DNA from: Planctomycetaceae bacterium
Lineage (GTDB): Bacteria > Planctomycetota > Planctomycetia > Planctomycetales > Planctomycetaceae
Assembly: GCA_020426325.1 (NCBI GenBank)
Contig: JAGQQG010000032.1
Location: 1 to 61,706, forward strand
Length of the DNA stretch: 61,706 nucleotides
Direction: 5' to 3'
Part shown: piece after piece, positions 45,001 through 53,312 of the stretch
How positions within the stretch are numbered: the first letter of the stretch is position 1
Layout of the letters: each line of letters begins with the position of its first letter
Made by a program: the position numbers and the translations under genes
Notes under the pieces: model-generated
The model's input: only the letters and a program-made list of their open reading frames with translations
Databases searched by the model: none
What the model was told of the DNA's origin: nothing

Positions 45001-45839
45001 AATATAGTTATGACTTGTGGGAAACTCTCCAGGTTGGTGACAAGCAACTCTTCCCCGGTTCCAAGATGCTCGTGCCCGCCACGCAACTCGTTGAGCAGAT
45101 TCCTGCTCGCGGAGGAGATTTTGCTCAGTGGCTGGTCCCGCAACTGATGGAGTCACAGACGGGGGGCAATCGCTTCCTGGCATGGCAGGCTTCTCCACCG
45201 CCGTTGTACCTGGAGGGCCCGAAGGTGCAGACTCCCTGGCTGTACCGTTTCCTGAAGAATCCCGAGCAACTGCGATACACGACCGTGCTGAGGATGCCTC
45301 AGTTCAATATGAGCGACGATGAGGCGATGTCGCTGGCCAACTACTTTGCTGCCTTCGACGATGTCCCATATCCCTATCAGCTCATTCCGCAGCAGGAGCC
45401 GCCATACCTGTCTGCCATGCAGGCCCAGCATCCCGAAGGTGACTATCTGGATGATGCGTGGAAGATGTTGAACGCCCCGTTGTGTATGAAGTGTCATGCG
45501 GTCGGTGGCAATCCGTACAAGTCGACCGATCCGAAGAAGGACATCCGTGGTCCCAATCTCGACCGTGTGGCTAAGCGTCTGCGTCCCGACTGGATGGAAT
45601 TGTGGTTGTACAAGCCTGCGTGGATCACTCCCTATACCTCAATGCCCACAAACTTCCCGAAGAATCAGACTCAGTTTCCTGAGTTGTTTGGGGGTGACGG
45701 AAGCAAACAGACGATCGCAGTGCGCGATGCCCTGTTGAACTACTACGATCTGATGGAGGCACATGGATCGTTGGCCTACAAGCCTCCGGGAGCAGATGAT
45801 GCGGCTCCAGCCGGTGACGCAGGAGCAGGCGGTGAGTAA
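42096..45839 (+). CDS. Octaheme c-type cytochrome with N-terminal coiled coil
   Basis: This 1,247-residue protein has an N-terminal membrane anchor (about residues 16-33), a long coiled coil (about 42-203), and eight CxxCH motifs: 258 (CRSCH), 313 (CTICH), 368 (CLKCH), 403 (CFGCH), 542 (CLACH), 713 (CYGCH), 890 (CTGCH) and 1130 (CMKCH). Several are followed by PRTKMP or MPxF-like stretches typical of cytochrome c methionine ligands. The C-terminus is Ala/Gly-rich. It lies directly after the split cytochrome b genes and is likely the electron acceptor of the quinol-oxidising complex. The length and heme number are unlike the ordinary cytochrome c1. Confidence 0.9.
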   Translation: MPANDQFWRPLGAMHKVFAASAVLLLVCTLWMMANDHRDEWREYQTVADKLKAAQLSGQLEEIQTDAYKERQQQLEKQRSEAQGVLAEKSDEIEELKAKVTEIQGDVDFRARQTKFEGAKRDVARANLDIGVRDGVSDEELQVLQEKFDALQASVDGMNGELDVRKAELARAKGDLAGVTAELDEIDTELKKLQTDSELVDKALTSIQPDSSLQKFKRWLMLQPIVDGFNSPHRLQQDWLPNLMQTLGMTKTARFDRCRSCHVNINDFRAGNVPGFPHGDFADGKYPHPYSSHPNPDVYLSSTSPHPMPKFGCTICHDGDGSGTSFQNAEHTPNDPAEAELWSDEHHWHSNHFWEYPMQPDRFIESGCLKCHHSVVELGVNKKFGATAPKVYEGYELIKSYGCFGCHEINGYNGPESIGPDLRLEPQTPEEFAKYADDPNQIPGRERKVGPSLRNLASKTTPEFVAYWTENPSRFRPTTKMPQFFHLTNQQDELAEKYQPVQIAAIAAFLEKSSMPLELMQPQDGYEPDAERGKTLFARRGCLACHSHGDEAFSGSHATFGPELSKVHEKILPGKEGFNWLYTWIREPTRHHPRTKMPNLYLEPEGEGENYVDPAADIAAFLLQGGPKEFPELSVDENVLDELVELFARKGLTGADYDTMLLTHAYPRDPATIKGDEIELARREGDPEQIGEEEWRKRKMAYVGRRTISFYGCYGCHDIPGFEAARPIGTALQDWGRKETSKLALEHIEEFLHHHGTAPAHEDEHSEGGESIPEIAENAIERQFNDGNASEEDLSTAYFYENLLHHGRPGFIWQKLRQPRSYDYMKIETKGYDERLKMPKFPFDQQQIEAVATFVLGLTAEPPAEEYVFHPDEQNADIIEGERLLAKYNCTGCHMLELPEIKYGVDPDDLAESTLGAGDYEKGLELLLQLKPPRNGLTGEKLPTGEPVVSFHGMIFAEPDFEEDPEYQEYSYDLWETLQVGDKQLFPGSKMLVPATQLVEQIPARGGDFAQWLVPQLMESQTGGNRFLAWQASPPPLYLEGPKVQTPWLYRFLKNPEQLRYTTVLRMPQFNMSDDEAMSLANYFAAFDDVPYPYQLIPQQEPPYLSAMQAQHPEGDYLDDAWKMLNAPLCMKCHAVGGNPYKSTDPKKDIRGPNLDRVAKRLRPDWMELWLYKPAWITPYTSMPTNFPKNQTQFPELFGGDGSKQTIAVRDALLNYYDLMEAHGSLAYKPPGADDAAPAGDAGAGGE

Positions 45840-45840
45840 C

Positions 45841-46755
45841 ATGAAATCCATCACACCACAGGTCAGTTCCATGAACATGCTTCGCTGCACGATTCTGGCA
45901 GCGGGTCTGACAACCCTTGCCATTTCACTCACGGGATGCGAAGACGGCATCGGTGGTGGCGCGACTTACCAACCGTCAGTCAGCATCCTGCCCGATGCTG
46001 ACGCTGAAGAGGTTTCTGCCGCATCGAGTGCGAGTGAAGTCAAGGTGGCCGGATACGGCACACTCAAAGGCCGCGTGGTCTTGGAAGGAAGCGTCACGGC
46101 ACCAGCGGCCATCACCCCGTCGAAAGACGCTGTCTGCATCGCCAAGTCTCCGATTCCGAACGATCGGGTTGTCGCCGGTGCGAATGGTGCTTTGGCGAAC
46201 GTGTTTGTGTTTCTCGGAAAGGCTCCCGCTGGAACCAGGCAGCCGGCATCAAAAGACTCACTCAAATTCGACCAACAAGGATGTCGATTCATCCCTCATT
46301 GCCTGTTTGTGCAGACTGAGCAGGAGATTCTCGTGCTCAACAGTGATCCCACGTTGCATAACACGCACACGAACCCGCAGCGGCAACCAGCCTTCAATCA
46401 GGGCGTGCAGCCGAACGAAACGAAGGGCGTGCCGCTCAGCTATTCCCGTGGCGAAAAGCAGCCAGTTTCAGTGATCTGCGATATCCATCCCTGGATGCAG
46501 GCGTATCACCTGCCGCTCGATCACCCGTATGGGGCAGTGAGTGGTGAGGACGGAACGTTTGAGATTGCTGATCTGCCTGCCGGCAAACATGAATTCACCA
46601 TCTGGCATGAAGCCGCAGGGGTTGTTGATGGTGGCTACACCGTCGAGATCCCTGTTGATGGGACAGCTGAAGTCGAAATCAAGGTTCCTGCTGCCAGCCT
46701 GGCGAGCTTCAATGGAGAGCGGCCAAAGCGAGTGATCTTGTCTATGATCCCTTAA
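45841..46755 (+). CDS. Cupredoxin-like lipoprotein
   Basis: The product of 304 residues has a lipoprotein signal ending SLTGC (lipid-attached C33). The cupredoxin-like part has TLHNTH (H173) and the CDIHPWM motif, giving a C213-x2-H216-x2-M219 set that looks like type I copper ligands. The C-terminal part resembles a carboxypeptidase-regulatory-like beta domain (EIADLPAGKHEFTIWHE). It is probably anchored in a membrane facing the periplasm and could carry electrons between the octaheme cytochrome and the oxidase. A start at 45871 is also possible and also gives a lipoprotein signal. Confidence 0.75.
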   Translation: MKSITPQVSSMNMLRCTILAAGLTTLAISLTGCEDGIGGGATYQPSVSILPDADAEEVSAASSASEVKVAGYGTLKGRVVLEGSVTAPAAITPSKDAVCIAKSPIPNDRVVAGANGALANVFVFLGKAPAGTRQPASKDSLKFDQQGCRFIPHCLFVQTEQEILVLNSDPTLHNTHTNPQRQPAFNQGVQPNETKGVPLSYSRGEKQPVSVICDIHPWMQAYHLPLDHPYGAVSGEDGTFEIADLPAGKHEFTIWHEAAGVVDGGYTVEIPVDGTAEVEIKVPAASLASFNGERPKRVILSMIP

Positions 46756-46809
46756 GCGATTGCTGGCACACGCGACAAACTGTTTGACCAACGTTGAGAG
46801 GTATTTCCG

Positions 46810-47904
46810 ATGACGCGTCTTCTGATCACCCTTTCGCTGCCATCTCTGCTGGTGTGCGGCCTTCTGCTCTCCGGTTGTGGCGGCGAATCGAAAGCTCCGC
46901 AATCGACAGAAGTCATTTCTCCAGCAGCCGAAAAGCCGGCGGAGCCGGAAGCCCCCGCTGAAGAACCCGAGGCAGCGGCCGAACCAGAAGCTCCCGCGGA
47001 AGAGCCGATGCCGGAAACAACTGAGCCCGCCACGGAGCCAGAACCCGAAGCGACTCCGGAATCTGAACCTGAGCCAGCGTCGACACCTGAGCCAGCTGAA
47101 ACTCCGGCACCGGCTGAGACAACTGAGCCTGCCGAGAAGGAAGAGCCGGCCGAAGCTGAAGAACCGGCAGCCGATGCTGGGCAGTCTGCGACCGACGAAG
47201 ATGCTTCAGTCCCCGTGTCCGTCACACTCGGAGCTCAGCCTGGCGGGACGACCTTCAAAGGTCGCGTGACAGTGCAAGGAACTGCAACGTCAGCGAGTCC
47301 GTTTGATGCGAGCAAGGATCCCTTCTGCATCGATCTTGGCAAGTTGCCGGATGACACCCTCGTAGTGGGTGAAGGCGGCGGGATTGGTAACGTATTCGTC
47401 TGGCTGCGAAAGGTGCCGTCTGGTGTTGATGTGCCTGCAGTTCCTGAAGAGCCTGCCGTTCTCGACAACGTGAAGTGTAACTTCCTGCCTCACGCCTTCG
47501 CGATGCGTGTCGGTCAGCCACTGTTTGTCAAGAACGCTGACAACACCGCTCACAATACACGGATCAGTCCTGTTCGAAACAATGCCTTTAATCAGACCAT
47601 CGGCCCGAACGATCGCACCGGGGTTGAGGTCGTATACTCGCAAGAGGAACTCGTTCCGATCAAGGCCCAGTGTGACATTCACCCCTGGATGGGCAACTTC
47701 CATTTTCCGGTCAACCATCCTTGGGTTGCAGTAACTGACAAGAACGGCAATTTCGAGATCACCGGTCTGCCCGCAGGCGATCTCGAATTCCGCATGTGGC
47801 ACGAACGTGTCGGGTACGTCGAGCGCTCCATTGAAGTGACGACGACTGAAGGCGAGACGGTCGAGAAGTCGTTCGAGGTTGATGCCTCCAAGTTGGCTGA
47901 GTAA
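46810..47904 (+). CDS. Cupredoxin-like lipoprotein with Pro/Glu/Ala linker
   Basis: This is a paralogue of the preceding gene: same signal layout (LLLSGC, C23), same NTAHNTR (H248) and the same CDIHPWM motif (C288, H291, M294), and the C-terminal EITGLPAGDLEFRMWHE. Between the lipid anchor and the cupredoxin part it has a linker of about 105 residues made mostly of Pro, Glu and Ala, which would give the domain reach. The pair suggests two copper carriers, or one with an extended reach, serve this respiratory chain. Confidence 0.75.
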   Translation: MTRLLITLSLPSLLVCGLLLSGCGGESKAPQSTEVISPAAEKPAEPEAPAEEPEAAAEPEAPAEEPMPETTEPATEPEPEATPESEPEPASTPEPAETPAPAETTEPAEKEEPAEAEEPAADAGQSATDEDASVPVSVTLGAQPGGTTFKGRVTVQGTATSASPFDASKDPFCIDLGKLPDDTLVVGEGGGIGNVFVWLRKVPSGVDVPAVPEEPAVLDNVKCNFLPHAFAMRVGQPLFVKNADNTAHNTRISPVRNNAFNQTIGPNDRTGVEVVYSQEELVPIKAQCDIHPWMGNFHFPVNHPWVAVTDKNGNFEITGLPAGDLEFRMWHERVGYVERSIEVTTTEGETVEKSFEVDASKLAE

Positions 47905-47968
47905 TCAGATGGTTCAGTGCACAAGCATCAAGGTTTCTGAAGGCTGGCAGCAGACGGAGGTTCTTCTC

Positions 47969-49405
47969 GTGAGGCTCGGACAGTGCATCATTGGTTTGGC
48001 AGTCCTGCTGACGATCGCCGGGTGCGGTGCGCAGAAGGCCGAGTTCAACAATCGCGAAGATATCAATGTGCTGATTCCTGAAGCTCAGGATCATGTGCGT
48101 GAAGTGCTCGCGACCCATTTTGGTCAGCCGACCAGGATGGTTCTCTGGGAACGCATGCCGGTGCACTACCACGGTGCCTCAGGCGTGTTCGCTGAAAATG
48201 CAGCAACCGCGGGGAAGACCCTCTCGAAGCTCAACGTCACCTTGACGGAAGAAAATCTGCCGATTGAAGAGGGGCAGGAACTGGCATGGATATCCGGAAA
48301 GTACTTGGGACAGCCTAATCCGCACGTTGTTTCCTTTGATGCAACTGCCAGTCAGGTTGGCATCGAGCCGGGACTTGCAGAGCCACCGGGAGCAGGGGAT
48401 CGTTTTGCGATCGCTCCCGGCGAAGTCCTGATCCATGGCCGGATCCTGTATGCGGAACATTGTCAGCACTGTCATGGCGTGTCAGGGGACGGCAACGGGC
48501 CGACAGCCAAGTACCTGAACCCCCGTCCCCGTGATTACCGGCTGGGTAAGTTCAAGTTCAAGTCGACCTCATCCTCCGCCAAAGCGACCCGTGACGACCT
48601 CTCCCGCATTATCGAGGAAGGAATCCCGGGGACCTACATGCCCTCGTTCAAACTGCTGAAGGAAGAAGAAAATCGTGCCATCGTGGAGTATGTCCGTTGG
48701 CTCGCCATGCGGGGTGAGGTTGAGTTCAAACTCATTCAGGCACTGAAGAACGATTACTCGAACGAGGCGGTCGCATCTCAAGTCGCCTCCGCACGTGAGT
48801 CGGATTCCACTCTCTCTGCGAGTGCTGCTCGCGAAAAAGTGGTTGCCGATCTCAACGAGTATCTCACAGGGGACTGGCAGGAAGAGTTCAATGACGACAC
48901 GAAGTTCCAGGCTGAACAATGGGTTCAGGCGGAAGAACCGAGTGCACTCGTCATCCCCAAGCTGGCGAGAGTCCCCGATACGCCGGAGTCTCGTGCTCAT
49001 GGACGTGAACTGTATCTGAGTGCCAAGGCCAAGTGCGCCACATGCCACGGCGACTCAGGACTGGGTGACGGATCACAGACCTTGTCCGTTCAGAAGAATC
49101 CTGCGACGAATGCAGACTACGACACACCAGGGCTGTTCGATGACTGGGGAAATCCGGTGAAACCCCGGAACCTGACCCGAGGCATCTACCGAGGAGGACG
49201 TCGTCCTCTGGACTTGTATCGACGCATCCATGCAGGGATCTCGGGAACTCCCATGCCCGCCTTCGGGACGGTGCTCAAGGACGAAGAGATCTGGGACATC
49301 GTCAATTATGTCATGAACATTCCGTTTGAAGCACGAGACCGGCAGCCAGGTTCTGGGGCTGGTACTTCAGGCGCTGGTGCACCTGAAGTTGCAACGACGA
49401 GGTGA
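47969..49405 (+). CDS. Diheme cytochrome c lipoprotein
   Basis: The GTG at 47969 has GGAGG 8 bases upstream and opens a lipoprotein signal ending LLTIAGC (C19). Other in-frame starts at 47909 and upstream lack this. Two cytochrome c domains follow: CQHCH at 165-169 with MPSF after it, and CATCH at 356-360 with MPAF near the C-terminus. The N-terminal 140 residues have no recognised domain. The protein resembles the cytochrome c that feeds oxidases, and it lies directly before coxB. Confidence 0.85.
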   Translation: MRLGQCIIGLAVLLTIAGCGAQKAEFNNREDINVLIPEAQDHVREVLATHFGQPTRMVLWERMPVHYHGASGVFAENAATAGKTLSKLNVTLTEENLPIEEGQELAWISGKYLGQPNPHVVSFDATASQVGIEPGLAEPPGAGDRFAIAPGEVLIHGRILYAEHCQHCHGVSGDGNGPTAKYLNPRPRDYRLGKFKFKSTSSSAKATRDDLSRIIEEGIPGTYMPSFKLLKEEENRAIVEYVRWLAMRGEVEFKLIQALKNDYSNEAVASQVASARESDSTLSASAAREKVVADLNEYLTGDWQEEFNDDTKFQAEQWVQAEEPSALVIPKLARVPDTPESRAHGRELYLSAKAKCATCHGDSGLGDGSQTLSVQKNPATNADYDTPGLFDDWGNPVKPRNLTRGIYRGGRRPLDLYRRIHAGISGTPMPAFGTVLKDEEIWDIVNYVMNIPFEARDRQPGSGAGTSGAGAPEVATTR

Positions 49406-49514
49406 TTGGAAACACAACCGGCAATATGCCAGCGATCAACGTGATCTTGTCGTTCTGAGAATTCAGATTTGAAATCACCGTCGGAGCGATTTGAGCTCCT
49501 GTGGAGTGACTGAA

Positions 49515-50369
49515 GTGAAAAGATTCTGGTGTGCATTTTTCATGGTGTGGCCCATCGCGGCGGTCGTGCTCTGCTGGCTGGCTCCGGGATGGAACTGGTG
49601 GTTCCCTGCCGGTCCGTCTGGTACGGGTGCGGCCATGTCTCCCTTGGGAGAACGGATCGATGATCTTTTCTACATGATCCTGATCATCACCACGGTCACA
49701 TTCGTGGGCACGCAGATCGGCTTGGGATATGTGCTGTTCACCGGAGCACGCCGTAGTGATCAACCGGAAGACGCTGAAGGCGAGAAGGCCTGGTTCAGCC
49801 ATGGCAGCCACAATCTCGAAGTCGTGTGGTCCATTGTGCCGGCTGCCGTGTTGTTGTTCATTGCCCTGTATCAGATGGAAGTGTGGGCCGAGTACCGCGT
49901 GCAGGACGCCTTCCCCAAGCAGGTCATCCGCACTGGGCCTTTGGCGGAAGTCACGGCTCGCCAGTTTGAGTGGCGCATTCGCTATCCGGGTGTGGATGCG
50001 GAAGGCAATCCCCTCGAACTGAAACCGGACCCGCAGCCCACGGACTTGTACACCGTTAACGATCTGCGGCTTCCCTCGAGCCAGCCAGTGATGATCTGGC
50101 TGCGTTCGGAAGATGTCCAGCACTCGTTCTTCCTGCCCGAATTGCGTGTCAAGCAGGATGCGGTTCCGGGACTGGTGATTCCGGTCTGGTTCGAAGCAAT
50201 CAAGAGTACTGAGTATTCGATGCTGTGCGCGGAGCTTTGCGGTTGGGGGCACTACAAGATGAAGTCCCGTCTCGTCGCAACTCCGGAAGACGAGTGGCGC
50301 GTCTGGCTGCAGGAGTTGCAGGTCGAACAGAACTACGATGGCGTTTCCGATGAATCCAATGACGAATGA
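49515..50369 (+). CDS. coxB: Cytochrome c oxidase subunit II
   Basis: The subunit has the full binuclear CuA set: H203 (VQHSF), C238, E240, C242, H246 and M249 (CAELCGWGHYKM). The GTG at 49515 has GGAG upstream and starts MKRFWCAFFMVW; a TTG at 49491 would add 8 residues. Three hydrophobic stretches are seen at about 8-24, 51-77 and 103-122, of which the last two are the usual pair. No heme motif is fused to it, so the separate diheme lipoprotein is the likely donor. Confidence 0.92.
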   Translation: MKRFWCAFFMVWPIAAVVLCWLAPGWNWWFPAGPSGTGAAMSPLGERIDDLFYMILIITTVTFVGTQIGLGYVLFTGARRSDQPEDAEGEKAWFSHGSHNLEVVWSIVPAAVLLFIALYQMEVWAEYRVQDAFPKQVIRTGPLAEVTARQFEWRIRYPGVDAEGNPLELKPDPQPTDLYTVNDLRLPSSQPVMIWLRSEDVQHSFFLPELRVKQDAVPGLVIPVWFEAIKSTEYSMLCAELCGWGHYKMKSRLVATPEDEWRVWLQELQVEQNYDGVSDESNDE

Positions 50370-50420
50370 CAATCTCTCAGGTTGTTCAACTTTCGTTCTT
50401 TCGTTTTCGAGTTTCCGATT

Positions 50421-52238
50421 ATGAGTACCGCAACACCCACCGCTGAAACGTCCCATGGTCACGGTCATCACGACCATGCTCCGGACAAGTTAGCGCTTCT
50501 GAAGAAGATTCACACGTTCTCGACTGACCACAAGGTCATCGGCGTGCAGTTCCTGATTACGACGATGCTATTGCTGTTCGTCGGGGGGGCACTCGCGTTG
50601 GGAGTGCGCTGGCAACTTGCCTTTCCGTGGGAAACGATGCCGTTGTTCGGCAAGCTGTTCGCTCAGCAGGGAGGACAGATCTCCCCTGAGTTCTACACGA
50701 TGCTGTTCACCATGCACGCGACGGTGATGATCTTCCTGGTGATCATCCCGGTGCTAGCAGGTGCATTCGGCAACTTTCTCATTCCGCTGATGATTGGGGC
50801 GGATGACATGGCGTTCCCGCTACTCAATGCCCTGAGCTACTGGTTCATGTGGCCCGCCATTGCGTGCTTTGGGGCGAGTTTCTTTTTCGCTGGCGGTCCT
50901 GCGGGTGGCTGGACGAGTTATCCGGTCCTCTCAGCGATCCAGGAGGCAGCCCCCGGATCGGGAACCGCACAGACCATGTGGTTGCTGGGCGTCACCTTTG
51001 TCGGGGTTTCTTCGATGATGGGTTCCGTCAACTACATGACAACGATCATCAACATGCGGGCACCAGGCATGACCTTGTTCCGGATGCCTCTGACGATCTG
51101 GGCCATGTTCATCACCGCGATTCTGCAGGCATTCGCGCTGCCTGTGCTCACTGCAGCCGGTTTCATGCTCCTGTTTGAGCGGACGTTCGATTTCACCTTC
51201 TTCATTCCGGGTGGTCTGGTGGTGAACAATGCGGACCCGACGGTCGGCGGTGGTCAACCCTTGTTGTGGCAGCACCTGTTCTGGTTTTACTCGCACCCCG
51301 CAGTGTACATCATGCTGCTACCGGCGATGGGCATGACCAGCGACATGCTCGCATGCATGTCTCGCAAGCCGATCTTCGGATACAAGCCGATGGTCTATTC
51401 CATGGCCGCGATTGCCGGACTGGGCTTCATCGTCTGGGGACACCACATGTTTACGTCGGGGATGAACCCCGCGTTGGGGATGACCTTCATGGTCTCTACC
51501 ATGATGATCGCTCTGCCCTCGGCTGTGAAGGTGTTCAACTGGATCGGGACGATGTGGGGAGGGCGTCTGCAATTCAATACGGTGATGTTGAATGCAATTG
51601 CGTTCGTCTCGATGTTCATCGTCGGCGGCCTGTCCGGCATCTTTATGGCTGCCGTGCCGGTCGACATCTACATTCACGACACGTATTTCATTGTGGCTCA
51701 CTTCCACTATGTGTTGTTTGGAGCGACGTTGTTCGGTGTGTTCGGAGCCATTCATTTCTGGTTCCCGAAGATGTTCGGCCGTACGATGAACGAGGGGATC
51801 GGCAAGTTGCACTTTGCACTGACCTTCATCGGGATGAACGGCACGTTTTTTCCAATGCACCTGCTGGGTGTTGCCGGCATGCCCCGCCGATATGCGGACC
51901 CGTATCTGCATCCCTACCTTGAGCACCTCCTGCCGATGAATCAGTTTATGACGATCTGCGCCATCCTGATGGGCTTTGCTCAGATTCTTTTACTGGTCAA
52001 CTTCTTTGTCAGCATCTTTGCCGGGAAAGAATGTGGTGATAACCCGTGGCTGGCGAACGGTCTGGAATGGTCCGCTCCGTCGCCGCCGCCGCACGGCAAC
52101 TTCCCCTCCGTGCCGATCGTCTACCGTGGCCCGTACGAGTATTCCAATCCGGATCAGCCGGAGGGGTTGGACTACTGGCCGCAAACAGAGCCGCCTGTTC
52201 CCAAACCGGTGACCTCTCCAGTCCCTGCCCCTGCATAA
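50421..52238 (+). CDS. coxA: Cytochrome c oxidase subunit I, A2-type
   Basis: This is the catalytic heme-copper oxidase subunit of 605 residues. Heme and CuB ligands are visible: H99 (TMHAT), H292 with Y296 in FYSHPAVY, H341 and H342 (WGHHM), H427 and H429 (AHFHY). The segment reads Y290-S291-H292-P-A-V-Y296, so the YS motif of A2-type oxidases replaces the glutamate of A1 enzymes (HPEVY). K370 of the K channel is present. The N-terminus is His-rich (SHGHGHHDH). An earlier start at 50382 adds 13 residues with no family support. The gene begins 51 bases after coxB. Confidence 0.93.
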   Translation: MSTATPTAETSHGHGHHDHAPDKLALLKKIHTFSTDHKVIGVQFLITTMLLLFVGGALALGVRWQLAFPWETMPLFGKLFAQQGGQISPEFYTMLFTMHATVMIFLVIIPVLAGAFGNFLIPLMIGADDMAFPLLNALSYWFMWPAIACFGASFFFAGGPAGGWTSYPVLSAIQEAAPGSGTAQTMWLLGVTFVGVSSMMGSVNYMTTIINMRAPGMTLFRMPLTIWAMFITAILQAFALPVLTAAGFMLLFERTFDFTFFIPGGLVVNNADPTVGGGQPLLWQHLFWFYSHPAVYIMLLPAMGMTSDMLACMSRKPIFGYKPMVYSMAAIAGLGFIVWGHHMFTSGMNPALGMTFMVSTMMIALPSAVKVFNWIGTMWGGRLQFNTVMLNAIAFVSMFIVGGLSGIFMAAVPVDIYIHDTYFIVAHFHYVLFGATLFGVFGAIHFWFPKMFGRTMNEGIGKLHFALTFIGMNGTFFPMHLLGVAGMPRRYADPYLHPYLEHLLPMNQFMTICAILMGFAQILLLVNFFVSIFAGKECGDNPWLANGLEWSAPSPPPHGNFPSVPIVYRGPYEYSNPDQPEGLDYWPQTEPPVPKPVTSPVPAPA

Positions 52239-52337
52239 TACTCACCGGCTCAAATCATGCAGATGGAACTGCCGAGCTGTTCACTCAGATCAATTTGACA
52301 GACGGCGGCTTACCAATTGGTGATTTCAGCATCCTGA

Positions 52338-53312
52338 ATGGCTATGAATCAAACCCAGTACAACCCGTGGCTTCATCGCTTTGCGGTGAGCACCGTCTGC
52401 GTGGCGATGATCACGCTGGTGGCGGGTGCACTGGTCACGAGCAAGAACGCCGGGATGGCGTTCCGTGACTGGCCAACGTCTGACGGGCAGGCCATGCTCA
52501 CGTATCCCTGGTTATCTGATTTTGCTCGTGATTGGGACAAGTTCCTTGAACATGGACACCGTCTCGCTGGCATGCTTATCGGCCTCTGGTCGATTGCCCT
52601 GGTGGCACTCGTCGTAAGATACGAACAACGTCGCTGGGTGAAGGTTGCAGCATTTGGAGTTCTCTGCGGGGTGATCTGTCAGGGGATTCTGGGTGGGTTC
52701 CGTGTGTGGTTCGATGAGCGTGGCCTTGCTATGTTACATGGAGCATTTGCGGCGTGCGTGTTGTCATTGATGGCGATCGTGGCCACAGCTCTCAGTCGTC
52801 GATGGCAGATGCCGGTGGAACAGACCGTCCCGCGAAACTCTTCGGTTGTCGCCGGAATGGCCGTGGTCACGTTAATCGCACTTGCTACTCAGTACCTGCT
52901 GGGGGGGCTCATTCGTCATCGTGGCACGGGTCTCTACGAACATCTTGGTCTGGGGATCGTCACGCTGCTGATCGTGATTACAAATGCAGTCGTTGCGTCT
53001 CGCAGCCGTGTTGTCTGGTTGCAACGATCGGGATGGTTGCTGCTCGCGATCGTGCTGCTGCAGGTCTCACTTGGTGGAGCTGCCTGGGTGACCAAGTTCG
53101 GTTTTGGAATGGCCGGATATGTTGCCGTCGCCGATTCCATTCAACAGATTGTCTTTCGGACGGCTCACACAGTTGTAGGGATCTTGGTGTTCATGACGGC
53201 AGTCGTGCATGTCGCGAGGACACAGCGAGTGGTCTGGGTGACGAGCGGTGGGTTCGTTCCTGACGCATTAGGACTCTCGCAACAGGCGTCGGTCAACGGA
53301 GGGGTCGCATGA
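52338..53312 (+). CDS. ctaA: Heme A synthase (COX15/CtaA family)
   Basis: This 324-residue membrane protein has eight hydrophobic stretches. Family features are LVAGALVTSKNAGMAFRDW near the N-terminus, EHGHRLAGMLIG with conserved histidines, ILGGFRVWFDE and FRTAHTVVGILVFM. CtaA hydroxylates the methyl group of heme O to give heme A. It follows coxA and overlaps the start of ctaB as ATGA, so heme A synthesis is linked to the oxidase operon. Confidence 0.9.
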   Translation: MAMNQTQYNPWLHRFAVSTVCVAMITLVAGALVTSKNAGMAFRDWPTSDGQAMLTYPWLSDFARDWDKFLEHGHRLAGMLIGLWSIALVALVVRYEQRRWVKVAAFGVLCGVICQGILGGFRVWFDERGLAMLHGAFAACVLSLMAIVATALSRRWQMPVEQTVPRNSSVVAGMAVVTLIALATQYLLGGLIRHRGTGLYEHLGLGIVTLLIVITNAVVASRSRVVWLQRSGWLLLAIVLLQVSLGGAAWVTKFGFGMAGYVAVADSIQQIVFRTAHTVVGILVFMTAVVHVARTQRVVWVTSGGFVPDALGLSQQASVNGGVA

